DNA of 64,000 nucleotides from Streptomyces uncialis (GCF_001905345.1 NZ_LFBV01000001.1:1065321-1129320), one strand, 5' to 3'. Positions 1 through 9,371 are shown, counted from the stretch's first letter. Notes: generated by a model from the sequence alone, not told the origin. Made by a program: numbers and translations.

Positions 1-550
1 CGAGGCGTTCGGATCGCTGGACGTGCTCGTCAACAACGCGTACGCCTGCCATCCCGACACCCCGCTGTTCGAGGACGGGTCCGACGAGGTGTGGAACACC
101 GATCTGGAGGTGACCCTCACCGGCGCGTACCGCTGTGCGCGGGCCGCGCTGCCCGCCCTCGTGTCGTCCGGGCGGGGCGCCATCGTCAACGTCGGCTCCG
201 TCAACGGCATCCAGGACTTCGGCTGCCACGCCTACAGCGCGGCGAAGGCCGGACTGATGTCGCTGACCCGGACCCTCGCGGGGCATGCCGCCGGGCGGGG
301 GGTACGGGTCAACCTCGTCGCGCCGGGGACGGTGCGGACGCCCGCGTGGTCCGAGCAGGGCAACGACGTCGACCGCGTCGGGGGGCTCTACCCGCTGGGG
401 CGGGTCGGGGAGCCGGAGGACATCGCGGCGGCCGTCGCGTTCCTGGCGTCCTCCGACGCGGCGTGGATCACGGGGGTGTCGCTTCCCGTGGACGGCGGCT
501 TGCTGGCCGTCAACACGGCGTTCAGGGCGGTGTCGTTCGACGAGGCGTAG
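1..550 (+). CDS. SDR family oxidoreductase, 3' part (5' end outside window)
   Basis: Carboxy-terminal ~182 residues of a classical short-chain dehydrogenase/reductase, read from base 2; the start and the TGxxxGxG coenzyme loop lie beyond the edge, so NAD/NADP preference cannot be judged. Seen: the NNAYA strand, the catalytic Ser strand (IVNVGSVNG), the catalytic Tyr/Lys in YSAAK, the VAPGTVRTP turn and the terminal GVSLPVDGG that closes most family members. Family knowledge gives a soluble NAD(P)-dependent alcohol/ketone oxidoreductase; the substrate cannot be inferred. It faces the penicillin-binding protein gene convergently across a repeat block. Confidence 0.9.
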   Translation, partial: EAFGSLDVLVNNAYACHPDTPLFEDGSDEVWNTDLEVTLTGAYRCARAALPALVSSGRGAIVNVGSVNGIQDFGCHAYSAAKAGLMSLTRTLAGHAAGRGVRVNLVAPGTVRTPAWSEQGNDVDRVGGLYPLGRVGEPEDIAAAVAFLASSDAAWITGVSLPVDGGLLAVNTAFRAVSFDEA

Positions 551-1281
551 GTCCCCGGGAGCCGCCGAGTACCGAGGTCCGTCCAGGTGGACGAACTTCG
601 TTCCTGTGTCGTCGCTCGTCGTTTTCGCGCAGTTCCCCGCGGGTCGCCTTCGCTTGCGCTTCCCAGGTCCGTCCGGCTGGACGAACTTCGTTCCTGTGCC
701 GTCGCTCGTCGTTTTCGCGCAGTTCCCCGCGCCCCTGGGTTCCCTGTACTGGGCGTACTTCGTTCCTGTGCCGTCGTTCGTGGGTTTCGCGCAGTTCCCC
801 GCGCCCCAGGATGCTGCCCCATTGCGGTCGCTCTTCGGGTGCGGGTCGCTTTCGCGCAGTTCCTCGCGCCCCTGGGGTTCCCCACCTGGGCGTACTTGTT
901 CCTGTTCGGGTACTCCGGGGGTGCGCAGTTCCCCGCGCCCCTGACGGGGCGCCCCAACTGGGGCTGTTCTCAGTCTGCGGGTGGGCTGTCAGTTACCGGG
1001 GTCGGGGTTCAAACCCCCCTCCTCGCGGAGTCGCGCTGCTGCGGGAGGGGGTGGGCGGGAATCTCTGCCCGCAGACTCCGATGCTCTTCAGTAGATCCGC
1101 TGGACGTCGTACCGAGCGTGTCGGATCGAGGACGGAGAATCCCGACCGGCACCGACCCGAAGAACCGGCCGGACGCGCCCCAAAGGGGCGCGGGGAACTG
1201 CGCGAAACCACCGAGCGACGGCACCGGAACGAAGTTCGTCCAGCCGGACGGACCTCGGAGGCGCAAGCGAAGGCGACCCGC
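551..1281. repeat. Interspersed intergenic repeat block A with core
   Basis: No gene. Holds several GCGCAGTTCCCCGCGCCCC modules (about 628, 717, 788, 932) in plus orientation, then a conserved core (about 1005-1170, containing GGGCGGGAATCTCTGCCCGC near 1054), then the module in reverse orientation with a terminator-like hairpin CGCGCCCC-AAA-GGGGCGCG at 1174-1192. The segment with CGCCTTCGCTTGCGC near 641 recurs inverted near 1260-1275, ending a few bases before the convergent stop codon at 1282. Long reading frames through the block are artefacts. Confidence 0.85.
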
Positions 1282-2994
1282 TCAGGAAGACTTCAGCAGC
1301 TTCGCGACCAGCGGCCCCGCGGACTTCCCGCCCCGGCCGCCCTCCTGGACGACGGCCGCCGCGGCCACGTCACCGCGCCAGGCGGTGAACCAGCCGTTCG
1401 GCTTCTTCTGGCCGTCGACCTCGGCGGACCCGGTCTTCGCCCCGATGTCCGCGCCGAGCCCGGCCATCGCCTCCGCGGCGGAACCGGACGTCGCCGTGTA
1501 CTGGAGCAGGTCCCGCAGCTGGCGCTGCGCGTCGCCGTCCATCGCACGCGGTGTGCGCGCCAGGGTCCGGTCGTCCACGTCGGGGGCGACGAGGTACGGC
1601 TGCTTGAAGGTGCCCGTCTTCGCGGTCGCCGCGACGCTCGCCATGTTCAGCGGGTTGGCCCGGACCCCGCCCTGCCCGATCAGCGACGCCGCCTTCGACG
1701 CGTCCTGCTGCACGGGCACCGAACCGTCGAACGACGGCACCCCTATCGACCAGTTGTCGCGGCCGAGCCCGAAGACGTCCTGGGCCAGCTTGGTCAGGTC
1801 GTCGTCCTTCAGCTTCTTGGACTGCGTGATGAAGGCCGTGTTGCACGACGACGCGAAGCTCGCGCGGAACGTCCCGTTCTTGATCTGGAACTTCTCCAGG
1901 TTCTGGAACTTCCAGCCCCCGTAAGACGAGTACTTGGGACACGGGTGCTTCTTGTCCGACTTCGCGAGATCCTTCTCCAGCAGCAGGGCCGCCGAGACGA
2001 TCTTCATGGTGGAGCCGGGGGCGAGGGACCCCTGGAACGCGGTGTTGAAGCCCTCCGGACGGGAGTTGGCGACCGCGAGTATCTCCCCGCTGCTCGGCTT
2101 GAGGAGCACCACCGAGGCCTGCTTGCGCTTGGCGGTCTCCTTCTCGGCGGCGCTCTGCGCACCGGCGTCGATCGTGGTCCGTACGGTGCCGGGGGTGCCC
2201 TCGGCGAGCGTGAGAAGGGTCTTGTCCGGGACCTTCTCCGCCGCCTTGCTCCCCGCCGTGCCCGTGGCGTCCGCCGCGTCCTTCGGGCCCTTCGCGCCCT
2301 TGTCCGGCGCGGCACGCACGATCCGCAGCTCGACACCGGGTTTCCCGCCCGCCTTGTCCCCGTACCGCTCGCGCAGCGCGTCCAGGACACCCACCAGCGA
2401 CGGGTACTTCTTCGCGGTCAGCTCACCGCCCGACCGGTCCAGCGCCTTGATCGGCGGGGTGCCCGCGTCGCCGGTCACCAGCCGGTCACCGGCCTTCAAC
2501 TCCGGGTGGACGACGGACGGCTTCCAGCCGACGAGGACCTTGCCGTCCGACGCGCGGCGGACCACGGTCAGTTCGGAGCCGTACGACAGCGGCTGGCTGT
2601 TCCCGCCGCCGGTGACCGTCGTCCTGACGGTGAACGGCAGGGTGGCGCCCGCCTTGGTGCCCGGGGTGAGCACCGGCGCACCGGCCTTCGCGTCCTTGCG
2701 GAAACCCGTCAGGGCGGCGCGGGCCGCCGAGGCGTCGTCGGTGAGGGCGGCGGCGGCTTCCACATCGCCGCCCCGCCACGCGGTGAGGAAGCCCTCGGCC
2801 GTCCTCGACATTTCCACCGCGGACGGCGGCCCCTTCGGGATCTCGGGCTTGCCGCCCCCGGCCGCACCGCCCGAACCGCCGTCCCCGGACAGGGCCCAGG
2901 CGGTCAGTCCCGCCCCGGCGACGACCACCGCGATCGTCCCGCCCAGCAGTACCGGTCGCGCACTCGGACGCTCGCCGCGCCTTCTCTTGCCCAC
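1282..2994 (-). CDS. Penicillin-binding protein with MecA-type N-terminal domain
   Basis: Membrane-anchored D,D-transpeptidase (570 aa) expected to cross-link peptidoglycan outside the membrane. One N-terminal membrane segment (residues ~14-35), an NTF2-like MecA_N region (~60-175), a dimerisation region, and a transpeptidase domain with all three active-site motifs: STMK (~328), SCN (~383) and KTG (~520). No transglycosylase domain, so class B. I chose the GTG at 2994, after GGAGG; upstream codons are in frame but have no RBS. Paralogue of the next gene upstream, 192 bp away on the same strand. MecA_N domains occur in PBP2a-like proteins, but resistance cannot be inferred. Confidence 0.9.
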   Translation of the reverse strand: MGKRRRGERPSARPVLLGGTIAVVVAGAGLTAWALSGDGGSGGAAGGGKPEIPKGPPSAVEMSRTAEGFLTAWRGGDVEAAAALTDDASAARAALTGFRKDAKAGAPVLTPGTKAGATLPFTVRTTVTGGGNSQPLSYGSELTVVRRASDGKVLVGWKPSVVHPELKAGDRLVTGDAGTPPIKALDRSGGELTAKKYPSLVGVLDALRERYGDKAGGKPGVELRIVRAAPDKGAKGPKDAADATGTAGSKAAEKVPDKTLLTLAEGTPGTVRTTIDAGAQSAAEKETAKRKQASVVLLKPSSGEILAVANSRPEGFNTAFQGSLAPGSTMKIVSAALLLEKDLAKSDKKHPCPKYSSYGGWKFQNLEKFQIKNGTFRASFASSCNTAFITQSKKLKDDDLTKLAQDVFGLGRDNWSIGVPSFDGSVPVQQDASKAASLIGQGGVRANPLNMASVAATAKTGTFKQPYLVAPDVDDRTLARTPRAMDGDAQRQLRDLLQYTATSGSAAEAMAGLGADIGAKTGSAEVDGQKKPNGWFTAWRGDVAAAAVVQEGGRGGKSAGPLVAKLLKSS

Positions 2995-3186
2995 ACATCC
3001 TCCGTTGTTCCCACGGGACCCGACGGCCGTTCCCGGTGCCGTGACCCGTGCCCACCCTAGAACGCGAGGGCCCGGAACCTCACTTCGCGCTCCCACCACC
3101 GAGGAGCCCGCGGGCCGCGCCGGGGTTGCCTCCCACCCGCGACGCCCTTCCGGCGGACACGTCCCACCGCCCCGGACGGCGTCGCC

Positions 3187-4827
3187 TCAGCCTCCGGCGG
3201 GGCCGCCGCGGAGCACCTCCGCCACGATCGGGCCCGCCGCGTCACCGCCGCGTCCGCCGCTCTGCGTCATCGCCGCCGCGGCCATGTCGTCGCGGTACCC
3301 GGTGAACCAGCTGTTGGAACGGGACTGCCCGTCCACCTCCGCCGACCCGGTCTTCGCCCCGATGTCCCCGCCGAGCCCGGCCATCACCCCGGCCCCGGTG
3401 CCCACCCGCGCGGTCGCCTCCATCATCCGCCGCAACTGCGTGACCGTGTCCGGCGAGAGGCCCTCCGCCCGCGCGAACCTCCGGTCGTCCAGGGACCGTG
3501 GCACCAGGAACGGCTGACGGAACGTCCCCGTCATCGCCGTGGCCGTCACCGACGCCATGTTCAGCGGACTCATCTGCACCAGCCCCTGGCCGATCGCGCC
3601 GGCCGCCCGGTCGGGTCCCGTGGACGGGGGCACCCGGCCGTCGAACGACGCGATCCCGGTCGTCCAGTTGTCCCGGCCCAGCCCGAACCTGTCCCGGGCC
3701 ACCTGGGTGAGGGACTCGTCCGTCAGCGGTTCCTCGTCGACGAGCCTGACGAACGCGGTGTTGCACGACCGCTGGAAGCTGGTCAGCAGGGTGGCGGTGA
3801 GGTCCGGTTCGAGACCGGCGATGTTGCCGAAGGCCTGGCCCTGCCACACCGCCTCGTCGGGGCAGGGCGCCGGGTCGTCCGCGGTGACGACGCCGTTCTC
3901 GATCAGGGTCGCCGCTGTGACGATCTTCATGGTGGAACCGGGCGCCAGCTGCCCCTGGAACGCCGCGTTGAACCCGTCGTTCCGGCGGTTCGCCAGCGCC
4001 AGCACCTCACCCGTGCTCGGCCGTACCGCCACCACCGACGACTCCGGATACCGCAGCACGGCCCGTTCGGCGGCGCGCTGCACCCGCGCGCTCAGTGTCG
4101 TCCGCAGGGTCCCGGGTCTGCCCTTGCTCAGGGTGAGCAGCGGGGTGTCGGGCGCGCCGCTCGCGTGCCGTACGGCCAGTTCGATCCCGGGGGTGCCGCC
4201 CGTACGGTCGCCGTACTTCTCCCGTAGCTGGTCGAGGACCGGTGCCAGCGACGGGTACGTCCTTGCGGTGAGCGCCTCGCCGTCCCGGTCGACGGCCTTC
4301 ACCTGCGGCTTCGACGCCTCGCCGGTGACCAGGACGTCCCCGATGTCCAGCAGCTCCGGATGCAGCACCGACGGCTTCCACTCCACCAGGGCCCGCCCGC
4401 TCGCCGGTCCCCGTACGACGTGCAGCTCCGACTCGTAGGCCAGCCGGGCGCGTTTGCCGCCGTGGGTGACGACCGCCCGCACCTGGTACGCGACACGGGT
4501 GTCGCGCGGGGTGCCGGCGATGATCTCCACCCCGGAGATCCCGGCCTCGTCGCGGTACCCGACGAGCATCTCCTCCGCGCCGACCGCGTCGTTCGTGGCC
4601 CGGGCCGCCGCACGCGTGTCGCCGCTCTGCCAGCCGTCGAAGAACGCCTTCGCGACTGCGGCGACCTCGGACGCGGTGGGTGTGCCCGTCCGGGTCGGCT
4701 CGGCCAGCACCTTCGGGCCGTGGCCGCCCCGCAGGCCGTCCACGAACACGTACCCGCTGTAGGCCGCGCCGCCGACCAGGGCGGCGAACATCCCGCCTAT
4801 GACGGCTGCCTTGGCTCCACCTCGCAT
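3187..4827 (-). CDS. Penicillin-binding protein with MecA-type N-terminal domain (paralogue)
   Basis: Second class B-type penicillin-binding protein (546 aa). A single N-terminal membrane anchor (residues ~6-28) leads into a MecA_N/NTF2-like region, a PBP dimerisation region and a transpeptidase domain with STMK (~298), SCN (~354) and KTG (~492). Start ATG at 4827 has a GGGGAGG ribosome site seven bases upstream. It lies directly upstream of the 570-aa paralogue in the same direction and so may share its transcript; sequence similarity runs through the whole transpeptidase half (GRDNWS/TG, SAEVDGQ), which suggests tandem duplication. Acts at the outer face of the membrane. Confidence 0.9.
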   Translation of the reverse strand: MRGGAKAAVIGGMFAALVGGAAYSGYVFVDGLRGGHGPKVLAEPTRTGTPTASEVAAVAKAFFDGWQSGDTRAAARATNDAVGAEEMLVGYRDEAGISGVEIIAGTPRDTRVAYQVRAVVTHGGKRARLAYESELHVVRGPASGRALVEWKPSVLHPELLDIGDVLVTGEASKPQVKAVDRDGEALTARTYPSLAPVLDQLREKYGDRTGGTPGIELAVRHASGAPDTPLLTLSKGRPGTLRTTLSARVQRAAERAVLRYPESSVVAVRPSTGEVLALANRRNDGFNAAFQGQLAPGSTMKIVTAATLIENGVVTADDPAPCPDEAVWQGQAFGNIAGLEPDLTATLLTSFQRSCNTAFVRLVDEEPLTDESLTQVARDRFGLGRDNWTTGIASFDGRVPPSTGPDRAAGAIGQGLVQMSPLNMASVTATAMTGTFRQPFLVPRSLDDRRFARAEGLSPDTVTQLRRMMEATARVGTGAGVMAGLGGDIGAKTGSAEVDGQSRSNSWFTGYRDDMAAAAMTQSGGRGGDAAGPIVAEVLRGGPAGG

Positions 4828-4899
4828 GACGACGCCTCCCCGTGGACCGCCACCCCCGACCGTGCGGTCAGCCTAGTGGGGGGCGCGGAGCCACGGTGT

Positions 4900-5335
4900 G
4901 GCGGATGTCGGTCAACCCGCCTGCGTCGCCGCTCTGTTGGCTCGCGCGGCCCTGGGGTTCCTGTGCTGGGCGCGCTTGTTCCTGTGCCGTCGCTCGGTGG
5001 TTTCGCGCAGTTCCCCGCGGGTCGCCTTCGCTTGGGCTTCCCAGGTCTGTCCGGGTGGGCGTACTCCGTTCCTGTGCCGTCGTTCGTGGGGTGCGCAGTT
5101 CCCCGCGCCCCTGGATGCTGCCCATTGCGGTCGCTCTTGGGGTGCGGGTCGGTTTCGCGCGGTTCCCCGCGCCCCTGGATGCTGCCCCGTTGCGGTCGCT
5201 CTTCGGGTGAGGGTCGCTCTCGCGCAGTTCCCCGCGCCCCTGGGTTTCCTGTGCTGGGCGTACTCCGCTTCTGTGCCGTCGTTCTTGGGGTGCGGGTCGG
5301 TTCCCCGTGGCCGTTTGGGGCGGGCGCTCCTGGTG
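4900..5335. repeat. Interspersed repeat block B (modules only, no core)
   Basis: About 430 bp between the PBP start and the pmt stop. It contains repeated GCGCAGTTCCCCGCG modules (about 5007, 5093, 5156 and 5221), each followed by a version of the CTGGATGCTGCCC segment, plus one CGCCTTCGCTTGGGC copy near 5022. The core seen in block A is missing, and all modules point the same way. I see no gene. The promoter of the PBP gene should lie in or just before the first 70 bases. Confidence 0.8.
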
Positions 5336-7075
5336 TCAGATCCAGGTGTCGAGCCACATGCGGGCTCGCCAGGAGTCGATGGGGATGGCCTGGCCGGTGT
5401 AGATGGGCCAGAAGTAGACGAAGTTCCACGCGATCAGCAGGATCAGGACACCCGCGCCCGCCGCGCCGACCGTGCGGCGCAGTTCCGACGAACCCTTCGG
5501 GCCCAGCAGCGCGCCGACGAGCATCGCCACCGCCAGGCACAGGAACGGCACGAAGACCACGGCGTAGAAGTAGAAGATCGTCCGTTCCTGGTACAGGAAC
5601 CACGGCAGATATCCGGCGGCGATCCCGCACAGGACCGCCCCCGCCCGCCAGTCGCGGCGCAGCAGCCAGCGCCACAGCGCGTACAGGATCGCGAAGCAGG
5701 CCGCCCACCACAGCAGCGGGGTGCCCAGCGCTAGGACCTCACGGGCGCACTTGTCGACGGTGTCCGCGGGGCAGCCGTCCTTGCCGGGGGCGGGGGACTC
5801 GTAGAAGTACGAGACGGGGCGCCCTGCGACGAGCCAGCTCCACGGGTTCGACTCGTACTGGTGCGGTGAGCTGAGGCCCTTGTGGAAGTTGAGGACGACC
5901 GCCTCGTAGTGCCACATGCTGCGCAGCCAGTCGGGCAGCCAGGTCCAGGAGCCGCCCTGGCCGCTGGTGGCGGCCCAGTCGCGGAAGTACCCGCCCTTCC
6001 CGTTCGACGGCGAGAGGATCCAGCCCGTCCAGGTCAGGACGTAGGTGACGAGGGCCACCGGCACGGTCGCCAGGAACGCCGGGAACACATCCCGCTTCAG
6101 GACCGACAGATACGGCAGCCGGGCCCCCGCGACCCGGCGCGCGCCCACGTCCCACAGGACCGCCATCAGCGCGAACGCCGCAAGGAAGTACAGACCGTTC
6201 CACTTCGTCGCCGACGCCAGCCCGAGGCTCACCCCGGCCGCGATCCGCCAGGGCCGCCAGCCGAGCCGCAGCGTGTCCGCGATCGACGCGTCGGGACGCG
6301 GCACCCCGTCCGGACCGGCCGGCAGCGCGGCGGCCAGCCGGGCCCGTGCCCGGTCCCGGTCGATCAGCAGACAGCCGAACGCGGCCAGCACGAAGAACAT
6401 GACGATCAGGTCGAGCAGCGCGGTGCGGCTCATCACGAAGTGCAGACCGTCGATCGCCAGCAGCGCGCCCGCGAGACAGCCCAGGAACGTCGAGCGGAAC
6501 AGCCGCCGCCCGATCCGGCACAGCATCAGCACCGACAGGGTGCCCAGCACCGCGGTCACGAACCGCCAGCCGAACGGCGTGAAGCCGAACATCCACTCGC
6601 CGAGACCGATGAGGTACTTGCCCACCGGGGGATGCACCACGTACGACGCGGCCTCCGGCAGGGCGATCGCCGAGCCCTCCCGCAGGACGTCGTCGTTGAT
6701 GTCCTTGGGCCACTCCAGCTCGTAGCCGCGCTGGAGGAGCGCCCAGGCGTCCTTGGCGTAGTACGTCTCGTCGAATATCACCGCCTTCGGGCTGCCGAGC
6801 TGCCAGAACCGCAGCACTCCCGCGAACAGCGCCACCACCAGCGGGCCCAGCCAGGCGGACCAGCGGGTCAGCCGGTCCATGGCGGACGCGGGCAGTCCGA
6901 GGACCACCGCCAGCCGGGGGCTCGGCTCCGCGTACGGCGGCACCAGCCGGGTCCGGACGTCCGCTCCGGGGCGGGGCGTCCAGCCGAACCGGCGCAGGCG
7001 GTGCCGCCACGCCGGAGGGTGCTGTGCGGCGGGCTGGTCCTGCCGGGTGTCCGTCGAGGACGCGGTACTCGTCAC
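5336..7075 (-). CDS. pmt: Polyprenyl-phosphomannose-dependent protein O-mannosyltransferase
   Basis: GT39 family integral membrane enzyme (579 aa) that transfers mannose from polyprenyl-phosphate-mannose to Ser/Thr of proteins during Sec export; the S. coelicolor homologue is Pmt (SCO3154, recalled), needed for phage phiC31 receptor glycosylation. Seen: a ~75-residue cytoplasmic lead, then many hydrophobic segments; the catalytic Asp-Glu pair in the first external loop (VIFDETYYAKDAW, ~97-110); C-terminal four-helix region ending FVYFWPIYTGQ. I took the GTG at 7075 because it opens the conserved lead; longer frames run into rsmI leader DNA. Divergent from rsmI with 153 bp between. Confidence 0.93.
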   Translation of the reverse strand: MTSTASSTDTRQDQPAAQHPPAWRHRLRRFGWTPRPGADVRTRLVPPYAEPSPRLAVVLGLPASAMDRLTRWSAWLGPLVVALFAGVLRFWQLGSPKAVIFDETYYAKDAWALLQRGYELEWPKDINDDVLREGSAIALPEAASYVVHPPVGKYLIGLGEWMFGFTPFGWRFVTAVLGTLSVLMLCRIGRRLFRSTFLGCLAGALLAIDGLHFVMSRTALLDLIVMFFVLAAFGCLLIDRDRARARLAAALPAGPDGVPRPDASIADTLRLGWRPWRIAAGVSLGLASATKWNGLYFLAAFALMAVLWDVGARRVAGARLPYLSVLKRDVFPAFLATVPVALVTYVLTWTGWILSPSNGKGGYFRDWAATSGQGGSWTWLPDWLRSMWHYEAVVLNFHKGLSSPHQYESNPWSWLVAGRPVSYFYESPAPGKDGCPADTVDKCAREVLALGTPLLWWAACFAILYALWRWLLRRDWRAGAVLCGIAAGYLPWFLYQERTIFYFYAVVFVPFLCLAVAMLVGALLGPKGSSELRRTVGAAGAGVLILLIAWNFVYFWPIYTGQAIPIDSWRARMWLDTWI

Positions 7076-7228
7076 CGCGCCATCGTAGGGAACGGACCTG
7101 GGGAACGTGCCCGCACCCGCCCCCGCGGGCGCCGTACGGTACGGGCCCCGGACACCCGCGCGGCCCCCTCCCGGGGCTGCCCGCCGCCCTCGGCGACACG
7201 GTCCGCCGCGCCCTGGGAGGATGGAACC

Positions 7229-8083
7229 GTGACAGATGTGGGTGGGACTCTCGTACTGGCCGGAACCCCTATCGGGGACCTCGCGGACGCCCCGCCGCGC
7301 CTCGCGGCGGAGCTGCGCGCGGCGGACCTGATCGCCGCGGAGGACACCCGGCGGCTGCGCAGACTGGCGCAGGGCCTGGACACCCCCGTGACGGCGCGGG
7401 TCGTGTCGTACTTCGAGGGCAACGAGTCCGCGCGCACCAAGGAACTCGTGGAGGCGCTCACGGGCGGCTCCCGGGTCCTGCTGGTGACGGACGCGGGCAT
7501 GCCGTCGGTCTCCGACCCGGGCTACCGGCTGGTCGCCGCCGCGGTGGAGCACGGCATCCGGGTCACCGCCGTGCCCGGCCCGTCCGCCGTGCTGACGGCC
7601 CTCGCCCTGTCGGGGCTGCCGGTGGACCGCTTCTGCTTCGAGGGTTTCCCGCCCCGCAAGCAGGGCGAGCGGCTGTCCCGGCTGCGGGACGTCGCCGAGG
7701 AACGCCGCACCCTGGTGTACTTCGAGTCCCCGCACCGCCTCGCGGACACCCTCACGGCGATGGCGGAGGTCTTCGGCGCGGACCGCCGGGCCGCGGTGTG
7801 CCGCGAGCTGACCAAGACGTACGAGGAGATCAAGCGGGGCCCCCTCGCGGACCTCGCGGCGTGGGCCGCGGAGGGGGTGCGCGGGGAGATCACCGTCGTC
7901 GTCGAGGGCGCGCCCGAGCGGGCCGCGGAGCTGGACCCGGCGGAGCTGGTGCGCAGGGTCCAGGTCCGGGAGGAGGCGGGCGAGCGGCGCAAGGAGGCGA
8001 TCGCGGCGGTCGCCGCGGAGGCGGGCGTTCCCAAGCGTGCGGTGTTCGACGCGGTCGTGGCGGCAAAGAACGCGGCTCGATGA
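7229..8083 (+). CDS. rsmI: 16S rRNA (cytidine1402-2'-O)-methyltransferase
   Basis: SAM-dependent ribose methylase of C1402 in the ribosomal P site (with RsmH it makes m4Cm). 284 aa, typical length. Seen: the tetrapyrrole-methylase fold signatures LAGTPIGDLADAP, the AEDTRR segment, SYFEGNE, VTDAGMPSVSDPGYRL and PGPSAVLTALALSGLP. The C-terminal third is basic/acidic (RREEAGERRKEAIAAVAAEAGVPKRAV), as in actinobacterial homologues. GTG start at 7229 has GGGAGG eight bases upstream. Divergent from pmt. Confidence 0.95.
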   Translation: MTDVGGTLVLAGTPIGDLADAPPRLAAELRAADLIAAEDTRRLRRLAQGLDTPVTARVVSYFEGNESARTKELVEALTGGSRVLLVTDAGMPSVSDPGYRLVAAAVEHGIRVTAVPGPSAVLTALALSGLPVDRFCFEGFPPRKQGERLSRLRDVAEERRTLVYFESPHRLADTLTAMAEVFGADRRAAVCRELTKTYEEIKRGPLADLAAWAAEGVRGEITVVVEGAPERAAELDPAELVRRVQVREEAGERRKEAIAAVAAEAGVPKRAVFDAVVAAKNAAR

Positions 8084-8310
8084 GCACCAACGACGGGTAA
8101 AGGACTACCGTGGAAGGTAAAGCCGCACCCGTGCTCCGGCCGCTTCGGGCAGCACTTCCCCAAATCGCCGCCAACACTCGACAGGCTTGATGCGTCGGCG
8201 CGGGCGGAGGCGTCCACTGGGGTGAGGAGGACGCATCGTCCCCCTGCCGCCGCCGAGGTCGCATTCGGCGCCTCCGGCGGCGCTTGTCCCGCAGGGCAAG
8301 AGGAGCTGGC

Positions 8311-8709
8311 ATGAGTGAGATCACCGGGACCGGCCACCGCGCATCGGCGACCGCCGTCGTTCATGAGTCGTACTCGTTCGCGTGCATGCGGTGCGGGCAC
8401 GGCTGGGAGCAGTCGTACGAGATCGAGCACCATGTGGACGGGGAGGGGCACGCGTACGTCACGTACCTGGCGGACGGGCAGCGGGTTCCGTCGCCGCTGA
8501 GCAGGCCCACGTGCCTTCGGTGCGGGGGGCATGTGGTGCGGATCATGCGGGCCGGGCAGGTGTCGTCCGTGCAGCGGTTGCTGCGGCCGCCGGTGAAGCC
8601 GCCCAAGGAGGCCGGGGGTGAGGCCGCGCCGCCGCCCGAGCAGCGGCCCCACCACCACTGGCGGTTCTCGGACCTCCTCCACGCCTTCCACCGCACTCCT
8701 TCGAAGTAG
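8311..8709 (+). CDS. Zinc-ribbon-like conserved hypothetical protein
   Basis: 132-aa cytosolic protein of unknown function. Two Cys pairs, CMRCG (~26) and CLRCGG (~71), would form a four-cysteine zinc site; between them lies EIEHHVDGEGHAYVTYLADGQ, which resembles no enzyme I know. The tail is Pro-rich and ends with HHHWRFSDLLHAFHR. ATG 8311 follows AGGAG at proper spacing, which decides against the upstream ATG at 8284. A 227-bp gap separates it from rsmI, so it probably has its own promoter. Its stop codon is immediately followed by repeat block C. Confidence 0.8.
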   Translation: MSEITGTGHRASATAVVHESYSFACMRCGHGWEQSYEIEHHVDGEGHAYVTYLADGQRVPSPLSRPTCLRCGGHVVRIMRAGQVSSVQRLLRPPVKPPKEAGGEAAPPPEQRPHHHWRFSDLLHAFHRTPSK

Positions 8710-9310
8710 CGGGTCGCCTTCGCTCGCGCCTCCGAGGTTTCCTGTGCTGGGCGTACTTGTCCCCGCACAGGTCGCTCGTGGGGTGCGCAGTTCCCCGCGG
8801 GCCGCCTTCGCTTGGGCTTCCCAGGTCCGTCCGGGTGGACGTACTTGTCCCCGTGCCGTCGCTCGTGGGGTGCGCAGTTCCCCGCGCCCCTGGATGCTGC
8901 CCCCTTGCGGTCGCTCTTCGGGTGCGGGTCCGCCCTCGTCTTTCGCGCAGTTCCCCGCGCCCCTTCGGGGGCGCCTCAGCCCCTTGCTGTTGCTTTTCAC
9001 CCTCCTCCTCGCGCAGTCGCGCTGCTGCGGGAGGGGGTGGGCGGGAATCTCTGCCCGCAGACTCCGATGCTCTTCAGTAGCTCCGCTGGACGTCGTACCG
9101 AGCGTGTCGGATCGAGGACGGAGAATCCCGACCGGCACCGACCCGAAGGACCGGCCGGGTGCGCCCCAAAGGGGCGCGGGGAACTGCGCGAAACCACCGG
9201 GCGACGGCACAGGAACAACCGCGTCACGCCGGACGGACCTGGGTAGCGCAAGCGAAGGCGACCCGCGGGGAACTGCGCGAAAACGACGAGCGACGGCACA
9301 GGGACGAGTG
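8710..9310. repeat. Interspersed repeat block C with core
   Basis: Begins at the stop codon of the zinc-ribbon gene with CGGGTCGCCTTCGCTCGCGC. Forward GCGCAGTTCCCCGCG modules near 8792, 8872 and 8946; core about 8998-9155, plus orientation, with GGGCGGGAATCTCTGCCCGC near 9039; hairpin GCGCCCC-AAA-GGGGCGC at 9161-9177; inverted module and GCGCAAGCGAAGGCGACCC near 9247, followed by one more inverted module. tatD starts 60 bases after it. Confidence 0.85.
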
Positions 9311-9371
9311 CGCGCACCCGGGCAGACCTGGGGGCCGCGAGCGGGGGCCGGGCGGTTCGTAGGATCGGGCC

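Noticed and set aside
995..1025. tRNA-like GGGTTCAAACCCC in the repeat core
   Set aside because: Looks like a T arm, but no D arm, anticodon arm or acceptor pairing could be built; it is one variable edge of the repeat.
551..1281. Repeat block as an insertion sequence with transposase
   Set aside because: No frame in any block resembles a transposase, and the blocks are too short; a non-autonomous element remains possible and is listed as a finding.
91..3060. A plus-strand open frame of nearly 1000 codons
   Set aside because: Runs through the SDR gene in another frame, the repeat block and antisense to the PBP gene. Its translation is Arg/Pro/Gly-rich with no domain: the usual shadow of high-GC coding DNA.
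8284..8311. Earlier ATG for the zinc-ribbon protein
   Set aside because: No ribosome site; AGGAG is placed for ATG 8311.
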